From contig JAMXBD010001575.1 in the NCBI GenBank assembly GCA_024138025.1, positions 275,537-339,536 on the forward strand: 64,000 bases of DNA, in the 5' to 3' direction. Under the pieces are notes generated by a model that was given only the letters and a program-made list of their open reading frames with translations, did no database searches and was not told the DNA's origin. This stretch comes from Combretum micranthum. Lineage: Eukaryota; Streptophyta; Magnoliopsida; Myrtales; Combretaceae. A program made the position numbers and the translations under genes. Shown piece after piece: positions 48,650 to 58,432 of this stretch (position 1 is its first letter; every line of letters starts with the position of its first letter).

Positions 48650-49085
48650 TTGATTTTCTAGGAAAACTTGATCTTCTGATCCACTTGGGGATTTTTATTT
48701 TCTTGGAAACTTGACTTGTTGATTCATTTGGGAAAACTTGATCTTCTAGGAAAACTTGATCTTCTGATCCACTTGGGGATTTTTATTTTCTTGGAAACTT
48801 GACTTGTTGATTCATTTGGGAAAACTTGATCTTCTAGGAAAACTTGATCTTCTGATCCACTTGGGGATTTTTATTTTCTTGGAAACTTGACTTGTTGATT
48901 CATTTTGAGGAAACTTGATCTATCTTGATTCATTTGAGGAAAATTGATCTATCTTGATTCATTTGAGGGAATCTTGATTTATCTTGGAAACTTAACTTGC
49001 TGATCCATTTTGAGGAAACTTGATCTATCTTGATCCATTTGAGGAAACTTGATCTATCTTGATTTTCTCAAAAACTTGAATTATT
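48650..49085. repeat. Tandem arrays, 88-bp and ~30-bp units
   Basis: An 88-bp unit containing 'gatcttctgatccacttggg' repeats at 48670, 48758 and 48846. After that come about five ~30-bp units of the type 'gaggaaacttgatctatctt' plus 'gattcattt'. Both derive from the same 'aacttgatct' core. Confidence 0.88.
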
Positions 49086-49555
49086 GATTCATTTGGGAAA
49101 ACTTAATCTTTCTTGATCCACTTGGGGACTTTAAACTTCTTGATCTATTTGAAGAATCTTGATCTTACGTCGGTTAATGTGTTTAGGGCTTTTCCGTTGT
49201 CCACATAACCGTGTTCAAAAACTATTACCTTGTGCGATATAATCACCAGATAAAATTACTTATATGCATTTTAAGGCCATATGAGATGCTCAAATTACTT
49301 TCTAACGGTTTTAGTTTGGGTTTGGGAATTTGTTTAAGTGATAGGTTGAGATTTGATCTGGTTTGAGAATTTATGGTTATTTGGTGATGAATGGGATGAG
49401 ATTTGGTCTGATTTGAGAATTTTTGGCTATTTGGTGAATGATTTAATTAACGGGTTGAGATTTGACTTGAGTTTGAAGTTTTTGGAATATCAACTTTGCT
49501 TGTAAAAACTAAAAATGAAATCAATCTGAACACAGAAATTGACAAATTTTATTGA
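49086..49555 (-). other. Untranslated stretch between integrase and tandem arrays
   Basis: Non-coding sequence with a short repeat of 'gagatttg(a/g)tctg(a/g)tttgag' words near 49345-49470. No coding motif is seen on either strand. Confidence 0.5.
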
Positions 49556-50320
49556 TCATTCATAATACATCTTTACAGCATCTGAGTTTACAGGATCCTT
49601 TAAATCAGGTCCATCCATTTGGGAAAGAATCAATGCTCCTCCCGACAATATTTTTCTAACAACATATGGTCCTTCATAGTTTGGTGTGAACTTTCCTCTG
49701 GAGTCTTGTACATTTGGCAGCATCTTTCTCAAAACCAAATCACCTTCTTGGAAGCTTCTTGGCTTGACCTTCTTGTTGAATGCTTTAGCCATTCTTTGCT
49801 GATATAACTGGCCGTGACACATTGCAGTCAGCCTCTTTTCATCTAACAAATTCAACTGTTCAAATCTTTGTTTTATCCACTCAGCTTCATCGAGTTTGGT
49901 TTCTACTAATATACGAAGTGATGGAATTTCAACTTCTACAGGTAAAACAGCTTCAGTTCCGTATACTAAGGAATATGGTGTTGCCCCGGTTGATGTTCTT
50001 ACAGATGTTCGATACGCCATTAATGCGAGCGGTAACATTTCATGCCAATCTTTATAGACAATGGTCATCTTCTCAATAATTCTCTTGATGTTCTTATTGG
50101 CGGCTTCAACTGCCCCATTCATCTGTGGCCGATACGGAGTGGAATTCCGATGCTTGATCTTGAATTGCTGACATAAATTTGTTACTTCTTTGTTGTTCAA
50201 ATTCGTACCATTATCGGTGATGATACTTTCCGGAGTTCCATATCTAGTGATGATGTCTCTTTTGATAAACCGCACAACCACGGACTTCGTTACACTTGCA
50301 TAGGAAGCGGCTTCTACCAT
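49556..50320 (-). CDS. Ogre-like integrase: core end and C-terminal domain
   Basis: This 254-codon frame continues the polyprotein from the previous segment after a small frameshift at the 50314-50320 overlap. It carries the second and third catalytic residues of the integrase core: Asp36 in IITDNGTN and Glu72 in GAVEAANK, exactly 35 residues apart as in D,D(35)E enzymes. The first Asp is in the upstream segment. Residues ~100-130 hold MAYRTSVRTSTGATPY, a conserved Ty3/gypsy stretch. The C-terminus has the GDLVLRK and YEGPYVVRKI motifs of the GPY/F region that helps target and join element ends. It stops at 49556 with no chromodomain, as expected for the Tat clade. The catalytic set looks intact. 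Confidence 0.92.
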   Translation of the reverse strand: MVEAASYASVTKSVVVRFIKRDIITRYGTPESIITDNGTNLNNKEVTNLCQQFKIKHRNSTPYRPQMNGAVEAANKNIKRIIEKMTIVYKDWHEMLPLALMAYRTSVRTSTGATPYSLVYGTEAVLPVEVEIPSLRILVETKLDEAEWIKQRFEQLNLLDEKRLTAMCHGQLYQQRMAKAFNKKVKPRSFQEGDLVLRKMLPNVQDSRGKFTPNYEGPYVVRKILSGGALILSQMDGPDLKDPVNSDAVKMYYE

Positions 50321-51693
50321 TTAGTGAAGTAATCAATTGCAACCAATATGAACCGATGACCGTTTGAAGCTTTAGGTGAAATTGGCCCAATAACATCTAT
50401 CCCCCATGTTGAGAAAGGCCATGGGGTTGACATTAACTGTAATTCTTTTGGAGGGGCACTTATCTTGTTTGCATAGATCTGGCATAAATGACAAGATCTC
50501 ACATGTTTGATACAATCTGATTCCATAGTTAACCAAAAGTATCCTAATCTCATAATCTTTTTGGCTAACATGTAACCACTCATATGAGGACCACAAATTC
50601 CTTCGTGAACTTCTTCCATGAGCTTCTGGGCCTCTTTTTCATCTACACATCTTAACAAAGTCGTGTCGAATGATCTTCTGTATAACGTATTTCCACTTAG
50701 TAAAAAATGACTGGCCAAACGCCTCAGTGACTTCTGATCTTTCTTGGTAGTACCTTCAGGATAATTACCCGTTTGCAAAAGAACTTTAATATCTTGGAAC
50801 CAGGGTTCATCTGATTCAATCATGATGCAGAATGCGGGTTCACTTCTCACCCGGACTTGCAAAGGTTGGATTTTTGCTCCTTCAGTAAACTGAATTAATG
50901 AGGCCAAAGTGGCCAGAGCATCAGCAAACTGATTTTGAGTTCTTGGCACATATACAAAGGAGATTTCTCTAAATTTTTCTATCAATTCTGCCAAGTGATT
51001 ATGATAAGGAATCAACTTGGGATCCTTTGTTTTAAAATCTCCTCGAGTTTGAAAAATAATAAGTGATGAATCTCCAAAAACTTCGAGCTCTTGAATTTCC
51101 ATTTGGATTGCCATCTCTAAACCCAAAATGCATGCTTCATATTCTGCTATATTATTCGTATAAGGGAACATTAATCTGGCCGCTGTTGGGTATTGATTTC
51201 CTTCAGGTGAAATTAGGACTGCCCCTATTCCACATCCATATACATTAGCTGCTCCATCAAAATACAATTTCCAATTCGGCATTCTTTCATCTTCCGTTTG
51301 TGTTACCCGAATCCCTTCATCGGGGAATTGATCTTGTTCCTTTAGTTCCTCATCAACCGGGCTTTCAGCGAGTTGATCAGCCAAGGCTTGTCCTTTAATT
51401 GAATTTTGTCTAACATAGGTAATATCAAACTCAGACAGCAACATTTGCCATTTTGAAATTCGACCGACCAAGGCGGGCTTATTTGCCAGATACCTCAAAG
51501 GATCATGCTTTGTAATTAACTCGATTGAGTAGAAGAGCGTGTATTGCCTGAGTCTATGCATAGTCCATACTAATGCACAGCAAGTTCTTTCTATCTCTGA
51601 GTACTTTTGCTCTCCATTTGAGAATTTTTTGCTCAAGTAATAAATAGCTCTTTCTTTTCCATTTTCATCTTTTTGCCCGAGTACACAACCCAT
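50314..51693 (-). CDS. Ogre-like RNase H, archaeal-type RNase H and integrase N-terminus
   Basis: This frame of about 459 codons starts inside the first RNase H domain (residues 1-~115, with SKKFSNGEQKYSEIERTC). An extra, archaeal-type RNase H follows (residues ~141-265). All four of its acidic catalytic residues are visible: Asp146 (YFDGAAN), Glu184 (NIAEYEA), Asp208 (FGDSS) and Asp258 (FADAL). This second RNase H is the hallmark of the Tat clade. Residues 362-403 form the integrase HHCC zinc finger (VHEGICGPH, CHLC). GIDVIGP (Asp432) provides the first catalytic residue of the core. The frame runs into the next segment at 50320-50314 and overlaps the upstream segment at 51693-51633; both are frameshifts. 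Confidence 0.93.
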   Translation of the reverse strand: MGCVLGQKDENGKERAIYYLSKKFSNGEQKYSEIERTCCALVWTMHRLRQYTLFYSIELITKHDPLRYLANKPALVGRISKWQMLLSEFDITYVRQNSIKGQALADQLAESPVDEELKEQDQFPDEGIRVTQTEDERMPNWKLYFDGAANVYGCGIGAVLISPEGNQYPTAARLMFPYTNNIAEYEACILGLEMAIQMEIQELEVFGDSSLIIFQTRGDFKTKDPKLIPYHNHLAELIEKFREISFVYVPRTQNQFADALATLASLIQFTEGAKIQPLQVRVRSEPAFCIMIESDEPWFQDIKVLLQTGNYPEGTTKKDQKSLRRLASHFLLSGNTLYRRSFDTTLLRCVDEKEAQKLMEEVHEGICGPHMSGYMLAKKIMRLGYFWLTMESDCIKHVRSCHLCQIYANKISAPPKELQLMSTPWPFSTWGIDVIGPISPKASNGHRFILVAIDYFTKW

Positions 51694-51932
51694 GGATTCC
51701 GAAAAATTCTCAAGTATAAGAACAAAGGCTTTTCGGGTACTGGAGTGATCAAAACTGGGGGATTTGTCAGATACTGTTTAATTCGGTTAAAGGCTTCTTC
51801 ACATTCTTCATTCCATTCAATTTGGGCATTTTTTCTCAATAATTTAAATAGTGGTTGACATTTATCCGTCAACTGGGAAATGAATCGAGCAATGTAATTT
51901 AGTCTCCCCAAAAGACCTCTAATTTCTTTCAA
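51633..51932 (-). CDS. Ogre-like RT-RNase H connection segment
   Basis: This 99-codon frame encodes the thumb/connection part of the polyprotein. It has EIRGLLGRLNYIARFI, the conserved stretch after the RT palm in Ty3/gypsy, and QPLFKLLRKN and EAFNRIKQYL before the first RNase H. It overlaps both neighbours by a few bases in other frames, so one small indel on each side separates it from RT and RNase H. The last ~18 codons are out of register with the family. Confidence 0.85.
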   Translation of the reverse strand: MKEIRGLLGRLNYIARFISQLTDKCQPLFKLLRKNAQIEWNEECEEAFNRIKQYLTNPPVLITPVPEKPLFLYLRIFRNPWVVYSGKKMKMEKKELFIT

Positions 51933-52945
51933 AGTTGTTGGGGGAGGTAATTCTGAATTGCTTTGACCTTATCAGGATCAATTTCTATTCCTCTTTGACT
52001 GATCACAAATCCCAATAGTTTCCCAGAAGTTACTCCAAAAATGCATTTTTCTGGGTTTAATTTTAATTGAAACTTTCTCAATCTTTCAAAAAGTTTCCTT
52101 AATACTTCTACATGATCTTCTCCTTCTTTTGATTTGGCAATCATGTCATCAACATATACTTCCACCTCTCTATGCATCATGTCATGCAATATGGTCTGCA
52201 TTGCTCGCTGATAAGTTGCTCCGGCATTCTTGAGACCAAATGGCATGACCTTATAGCAAAAAGTTCCCCAGGCTGTGACAAATGTGGTTTTGACTTTGTC
52301 CTCTTCGGCCATCAATATTTGATTGTATCCCGAAAATCCATCCATAAATGAGAATAGATGGTTTCCAGCTGTATTGTCTACCAAGACATCAATATGTGGC
52401 AACGGGAAATTATCTTTTGGGGTCGCTTGATTCAAGTCTCTAAAGTCCACACAGATTCTAAGTTTCCCATTTTTCTTAAGTACTGGTACTATGTTTGATA
52501 CCCAATCTGAGTAATCCGAAACTTCAATGAATCCAACTTCGAGTAACTTCTTGACCTCATCTTTAATTTTAAGTAGCAAATCGGGTCTAAATCGCCTTAG
52601 TTTTTGCTTCTTAGGCTTAATGCCTTCTTTGGTTGGCAATTTATGGACCACAATTGACGGATCTAAACCGGGCATATCACTATATGACCATGCAAAAACA
52701 TCCAAATACTCTGCTAGTAACTTAATCAACCCTGTGTTGTGTCTTCTGCAATTTACCCCCAATTCTCAAATTCCTAGGATCTTCACTTGTTCCCAAATTA
52801 ACCAATTTAGTGGGTTCAGGGGTTTCAATCCTTTCATGATCAAAGTTTTGCCAATTTTCTTGTGTTTTCAATTGATAATCGATATCATCTTCAACGACTA
52901 ACCCAGTAGGGTTGGAGGTGATATCGATATTTTCAGTATTTACAG
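51929..52945 (-). CDS. Ogre-like reverse transcriptase
   Basis: The main frame (52762-51929, 277 codons) covers the RT palm and fingers. It has PVLKKNGKLRICVDFRDLN (residues ~93-111), FMDGFSGYNQI with the first catalytic Asp (141), MPFGLKNAGATYQ and the YVDD box (203-206). All motifs look intact. Residues 18-34 (EYLDVFAWSYSDMPGLD) are the N-terminal signature of Tat-clade pol. The segment upstream, 52945-52740 in another frame, carries the expected linker (TPEPTKLVNLG), so a frameshift near 52745 separates them; the annotated Met is not a real start. Together with RNase H this would make the element cDNA. Confidence 0.92.
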
Positions 52946-52982
52946 ACGCGAGATATCCCGGAACTCATTACAAAAGTCGGAT

Positions 52983-53126
52983 CTGGTAGAATATGAATGG
53001 GGAAAGAATAAGAATATGGAAAAACACAAAAGAATTTTATTAAATTTGAAATGGTGTTTAAGTACACTTATTTGAGCAACACATAAAGCAGAAAAATACA
53101 AAACGCAATCTAATATCGGTCCTTAC
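52983..53126 (-). other. Candidate intron between protease and RT
   Basis: Ogre elements are known for an intron between protease and RT. Here the 53384-52950 gap is AT-rich and non-coding. On the minus strand a GTAAGG donor (complement of 53121-53126) and a pyrimidine-containing CTACCAG acceptor (ending at 52983) bracket 144 bp. This pairing is a guess; other AG acceptors lie nearby. Confidence 0.25.
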
Positions 53127-53384
53127 TTTAAAACTAGCACAAGGTATGGAAAACCAATTCTTCAAAGCATCTTCTTGGGTGGATCATCTTCCTTGGAGTC
53201 ATCTGTCTCCTGGACATGATGAGGCTTTGGAAAGGAGCTTCTGATGTGCGGAATCTCGATGTCTGGATCATATTCTTTATTAAGTTTCCTTGTTCTCATC
53301 TTATTCTCATGTCTGCTACCTCTGTTTGAGTAGGAGAATATCCTAGGCCAAAAGTTCCTATCTGAGCTTCTTTTTCTTCATTTA

Positions 53385-54240
53385 TTACACAGACTTCTTC
53401 AAAAATTTGGAGTCCGAAGTCTTCTTCTTCCTTTTCCGATATATGGAATAGGTTTCTTGATAGATGGCATAATCTTGTTCTCCCATAACGGTAACAAGTT
53501 GGCCATTTGATACAAATTTAACCCTCTGGTGCAAGCTTGAGGGTATTGCTCTTGCTGCATGAATCCATGGCCTTCCAAGCAACAAATTAAATGTTCTTGG
53601 GATATCTATACTTGAAAAGGAATTAGGAAAGTTTGAGGCCCAATAGTGACCTCTAATTCCACTTCTCCAATTATTTCCTTCTTTGATCCATCAAATGCTC
53701 GTACTACAGTAGGACTTGGCTTGATATTTGACGGGTCTACTTCCAACAAATTCAGAGTAGCCAGGGGGCATACATTCAGAGAAGATCCATTGTCAATAAG
53801 CACTCGGGAGACGATTCTACCATTGCTTTTGACAACAATAAAAAGAGCTTTATTATGTTGGCCACCTTCCTCTTCTAATTCTTCAGATGAGAAGCTAATT
53901 TGCTCATTTGCAAAGACAGAATTAATGATATGTTCCAAGGTTTTTTCTGTCACATTCTCTGGAACTTTTACTTCTTTGAGAACCTTGAACAAGGCCTCAC
54001 GGTGAATATCAGAGCTAATTAACAAACCCATGAGTGATATTTGGGCTGGTGTCTTGACTAGTTGTTCAACTACTTTGAATTCACTTGCCTTCATGAGTTT
54101 AGCCAATATTGCTTTCTCATCTTCCTTCTTTTCTTCATCATTCGGCGGCGGCGATGAATCCATGGTCACCTTCTTTGCAGTTGGTTCATAAAGTCTTCCC
54201 GAACGGGTAAGCCCGCCAATCATAGAAGCGTGATTAACTG
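53385..54240 (-). CDS. Ogre-like aspartic protease
   Basis: The first frame (54223-53606, 205 codons) carries a Lys/Glu-rich linker and then the active site VLIDNGSSLNVCP, with catalytic Asp144 in an Asp-Asn-Gly triad. This is the form usual in Tat-clade proteases, in place of DTG or DSG. The second conserved stretch, LLGRPWIHAA, starts the next frame (53585-53385), so a frameshift lies near 53600. The enzyme would cut the Gag-Pol polyprotein. The frame ends at 53385, upstream of a non-coding gap before RT, as in Ogre elements with an intron. Confidence 0.88.
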
Positions 54241-54370
54241 TCTGGTAATCAAATGGGGCAGCTTTGTAATCCTTTACAGCAATTGGGATTTGAAAAGTAT
54301 AACTTCTAGGCTTCGAGACAGTTGCCTCTGTTGTTCATCTCAAATTTGATTAACTTCGGTTCACATGTGA

Positions 54371-56127
54371 TCATGCCAACAAATTTTTCTCTTTTTCTGG
54401 TACAGGCTTTTCTTCATCTTCAGGTACAGGCTTTTCTTCATCTTCAGACTCTGATCCCCATCCAGTGGGAGGAGCATCGGCATATACGCGTGGTTCAAAC
54501 CAATAGTCAACCAGATATTGGTACTTTCCATCATCTCCTAGAGTTCCGACAGTTGGGTCTCCAGCTTGGTATCTTGCCCATAATTCTGCCTGTGTGCTTG
54601 ACTTTCTTGGCTTTGGGACCAGCATTTCCATGATATCTTCTTTCTTTATGATTCCATTTTGCAACAAGTTGTAAATGGCTGGTCTGGTTTTGTGCGATCT
54701 CTCAGATTGATATAGGGTAAATGCCCCATTTGGCGGAGATTCCATGCCACTTGTTCTATGGTGATAGGCAATTCATCCAAGTTGACTTCTGGGTCCGGCG
54801 CTTCGGCAGTGATCATATTAATAACCGACCCATGATTTGGCAATGGATTAGTAGAAACATTTGGAGGCTGCACAAAGTCTAATTGGATGGTCTTTGCATC
54901 AATAAGATCTTGAATCTTATGTTTGAGTCTCCAACAATAATCAGTGGAGTGCCCGATTTGCCCCATGTGATATTCACATTTTAAATCAGGTTGTAGTTCT
55001 TGGGCTTATAATCATCTCTGGGTACTTCAAAGCCAATCAGATTATCGGCTCTCAATTTAGCCCACACTTGGCTGAGTGGAACCGGTATTGGAGTAAAATT
55101 GCGTCGGTTAGGCCTTGATTGTTGATTCGAAACAACCCTTTGTTGACTTTGACCTTGATTGGTCGGCAGACTATGGATTTAGTAGGGTTTGCTGGACTTG
55201 AGATATTGACCATACCGACAGTCGAATCCTTTCCTTTGTACGTGACATTTTTGTGTATATTTCTTTTCTACTTGTAGCTTTCCGGCTGATAGCATTCTCA
55301 ATTCTGCATCCGGCTACTACCTTCTGAAAAACTTGCTGACGCATGCCCTATGAGATGAGAAAAGAATGGCTCTTCTAGTGTGTTGATGAAAGTAAAAGTG
55401 AGATCCTTTTCAGGCATTGGATTGGTGATTCTTGCAGCTAAAGCTCTCCATCGCTGAGCATATTCCTTAAAAGCTTCATCTTTCTTCTTCTTCATAGTAC
55501 TCAAATCCCAGACCGAGGGTGCCATTTCGATATTGAACTTGTATTGGTTGAAAAATGCCCTGGCTAATTTATCCCAAGTATCAATTTCTTGTGAGTCCAA
55601 TTGGGCATACCAGGCTAATGCTGGACCAGTAAGGCTATCTTGAAAGGTCTGTACCATAGTTTATCAAATTTGGCATACTGCCCCATACGTCGTACATATA
55701 ATCTTGTGTGCATGTTAGGACAGCCAGTTCCATCATATTTTTCGAACTCGGGTGCCTTAAATTTTTCAGGAAAAGCACCTTCCTCAAATTGTGGCAGGCT
55801 TAAAATCGCAGTCTGATCAAAGCCGTCAAATGCCTTCATCTTTTCAAACAGTTTCTTCTCCATGTCTCTGGCTTGGGCTTCAAGTTCTTTCTTTAGCTCG
55901 GACATATTGAACTCAGTGTGGGAATCATCAACGTTGACTGGTTGCTGCATGACTTCTTTTCCTTTCTGTTCCCCGGAAGATTCTTCAGATGCTATAGGGG
56001 TCTTGGACTGGGTAACATTCTGAGTAAGGGTCTGCATTTGTTCGGTAATTCTAAGCAGGGTTTGTTCCATGGCATTGAGTCTCTGTTCAGTGGTCTGATC
56101 AGGGGTAGTGTTCCCGGTACTAGCCAT
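54371..56127 (-). CDS. gag: Ogre-like gag (three frame segments)
   Basis: Gag would form the virus-like particle. Segment one (56127-55615) has a Gln/Thr-rich N-terminal helix region and the start of the capsid domain (KFKAPEFEKYDGTGCP). Segment two (55657-55298) continues the capsid with FQDSLTGPALAWYAQLD and AFFNQYKFN, the Retrotrans_gag signature. Segment three, near 55015-54646, has a zinc-knuckle-like Cys-X2-His-X5-His-X4-Cys motif (around 54985-54942) followed by KHKIQDLIDA. Segment four (54745-54371) ends in an acidic tail with an 8-residue repeat. Shifts lie near 55640, 55290 and 54700. Stretch 55297-55010 is Arg/Gln-rich linker and poorly conserved. Confidence 0.85.
54399..54447. repeat. 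24-bp tandem duplication in the gag tail
   Basis: The unit 'gtacaggcttttcttcatct' plus 'tcag' occurs twice in direct succession and encodes a repeated acidic octapeptide (EDEEKPVP). Confidence 0.9.
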
Positions 56128-56414
56128 CTTTGCTCGTGATCTAGTATAAATGGGACTTCTAACTGGTTTGGAAGCTATCTTTCAGGATTTTGGATTCGCT
56201 AGACTTGATTCGTAACTGGACTGGAAGAAGTAAGAAGATAAGAATACTAACATACAAACACAAGGATGCAAATGCAAATGGGGATAATGACCATCAAATT
56301 TTGATAAACACATTTATTGGAGTTGTAATAATTCAAAAACAATCTTTCATACAAAGTTAAATTACTATACTAAAAGTTCAAGAACCTTAATTGCTAAAAC
56401 TAAACTCAGGACTT
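56128..56414 (-). other. Spacer between ORF1 and gag
   Basis: AT-rich, non-coding stretch of about 290 bp between the end of ORF1 and the gag start. Nothing else is visible. Confidence 0.5.
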
Positions 56415-57980
56415 CTAAACTAGTCTTCTAGTCTTGGCAGGGCAGATGATTTGATCCTCAAGTAGTTGAGTCCTTTTTCGAGCTTTCTTCAATTCATCCT
56501 CTAACAGTGCAATCCTATTGTGAGCTTTTTCCAAGCGGTCAATCATCTCTCTATCTCTTTGCATGTAATCCCGATGACAGACTTCAAGCCGAGGCTGAAA
56601 CCATTTCCATATAAGCAATCATTTCAGGATCAGGTTCAGGTGGTGCTGGTTCAAGAATGTTAGGAGCTTCATATTGGATGTCCTTATTCTTCTTCATTTG
56701 ATTGGCTATGTACCACCTGGTTGCTCTATAATCCCGAGTCACTTTATTTTCTGGCTCGACTTCGAAAACTGGCTTGATTTCTCTATCATCCCAGATGGCT
56801 TTTATTTGGTTTACCTTGGACTGCTTGCTATCTGAGTCATGGTTGGATCCATATAGTCGAGAATAACTCGTCCCAACTCTGGCTTGACAGTAATGTCTTG
56901 TAGCATGCCATATTGTCGGATAACACTTGAGGGGTAATAGCCTGTACAGCCAGTGATTCCAATGAGAGGCACAGTTAGGTATTTCTTGCAACTTAAGATA
57001 GCAACGGGACACTTAAACCAACGGGCTTGCCACATAAAGTCTTCAGGTCTCATGTCTTCAAATATTGAAAGTATAGACCAGAAAGGCTCATTGTCTTCCA
57101 TATGGACCCGTTCAGCAAAAGACTGGATGAGATCATAATTCGGGCGGATAAGGGACCCATTAGCTAGATCTTTTCCGTAGTATTTGGTGTGACTAGCGAA
57201 CCAAACCATCAACAGATGCATGCTTGCCTTGAAACTGCCCCTGCCCTTAGACTTGATGTGATTCAAACTTCTGATTTGTTCTGCTAGAAGGGCGGGAACA
57301 TATGACTTGCCAGTTAGATATTGTGCTACAAGCTCGATGACTCGGAAGTGAATGAACAGGTTCCCATGTGGAAAGAGTATGGTAGCAAAAGCAGCCACTA
57401 TGAAAGCATTAACCCGATTTTCACTCCAGGTCACAACTGATACTGTAAAGGAATCTCGGTTGCTTATGTAATTGTCAAAGTTTCCAAACCAATCCATCAA
57501 AGTAGTTAATCGGATGGAGAATTCATTGCAACCCTTCATGGCTTCAATTACTGCTTCTCTTTTTAACCCCAAAAATTCTGAAATGATGCGGATCGGACTT
57601 TGAGTAAGGCTTGGTACATAGATCCCTTCGGAAGTGGGTGGGGCTTGAAGCAACCTAGCATATTCTTCAATGGTAGGACTTAGCACGTGTTGACCTAGAC
57701 GGAATGCCACTTCATTGGGTTCCCAAAGATGAACAAGGGCTCGAAACATGGTAAATGGAACTTGGACTTTAGGTAAATTGAGGATCGGGCCCAACCTATC
57801 CTTAATGAATGATTGTTGATCGGGGTCAAAACTGACCAACCATCGGTCCAGTAACAGCATTGGATCCTTGAAAGTCTCTACTCGGGGTTCCTTGATGAGA
57901 CGAGCCCATAGGCTATCGCTACTGTCCGAACTCGAGGAAATCATTTCCTGAGGATTTATAAAGACCCTATTAGGAGACAA
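56415..57980 (-). CDS. Ogre ORF1 protein, unknown function (DUF7745-like)
   Basis: The main frame (57980-56811, 389 codons) starts at an ATG downstream of the PBS and leader. It resembles the ORF1 product of Ogre-type elements, found in plant annotation as DUF7745 or plant-mobile-domain-like proteins. Landmarks are a Ser-rich N-terminus (residues ~14-24), HLWEPNEVAFRLGQHVLSPT (~87-106), EEYARLLQAP, and several Trp/Phe-rich helices. After a shift near 56840 the C-terminal part follows in another frame (WDDREIKP, RATRWYIANQM). A coiled-coil tail ends it (56618-56415, RLEKAHNRIALLEDELKKA). The full product would be about 520 residues. No catalytic motif is seen and the role is unknown. Confidence 0.8.
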
Positions 57981-58410
57981 ATCCTAAATTTTTAAAAATT
58001 TTTTTTTAAAAAAAATTTACAACTCCATTTTTTTGAAAAAAATTGGTCAAATCCCATGAATGAATGCATGATTTGGTAAGGTTCTATAGGTTCCCCGGTC
58101 TAGCAAATCATAAGGCTAAACCGGAGTGGGAGTCTTTTCTTGATCTAGAGGGTGGAAACCACAGCCCCCGGACCTTACTTCGAACTCCTCGCTTAGGCTC
58201 TTAAGACGGCCTGGGTTCGACCGTATCTAGCACACATTGTGTGCATACATGCAAATGCACATGCAAGTGAAATGAACTAATTTAAAATCTAAGTTACAAA
58301 CATATATACAAAAACACATACAAACAGATAATTACACAATATACAAAAATAAAGGATAAATTTTAAATTTTAAACTTAAGTGGCTAGCCTCTTTTTTTAA
58401 AAAAAATAAG
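57981..58410 (-). other. Untranslated leader of the Ogre-like element
   Basis: The stretch between PBS and ORF1 has A/T homopolymers at both ends (57990-58045, 58391-58408) and a GC-richer middle (58080-58240). The packaging signal would be expected here but cannot be identified by eye. Confidence 0.6.
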
Positions 58411-58432
58411 CGAGTCCCCAGTGGAGTCGCCA
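58411..58432 (-). other. Primer binding site, tRNA-Arg type
   Basis: The complement starts TGGCGACTCCACTGGGGACT, four bases from the 5' LTR end. This is the PBS usual in Ogre/Tat elements and is ascribed to tRNA-Arg. Confidence 0.85.

Noticed and set aside
49556..54240. Endogenous pararetrovirus as source of the RT/RNase H block
   Set aside because: The same strand carries LTRs, PBS, PPT, an integrase with D,D(35)E and a second archaeal-type RNase H. These define a Tat-clade Ty3/gypsy element; no movement protein or viral coat motif is present.
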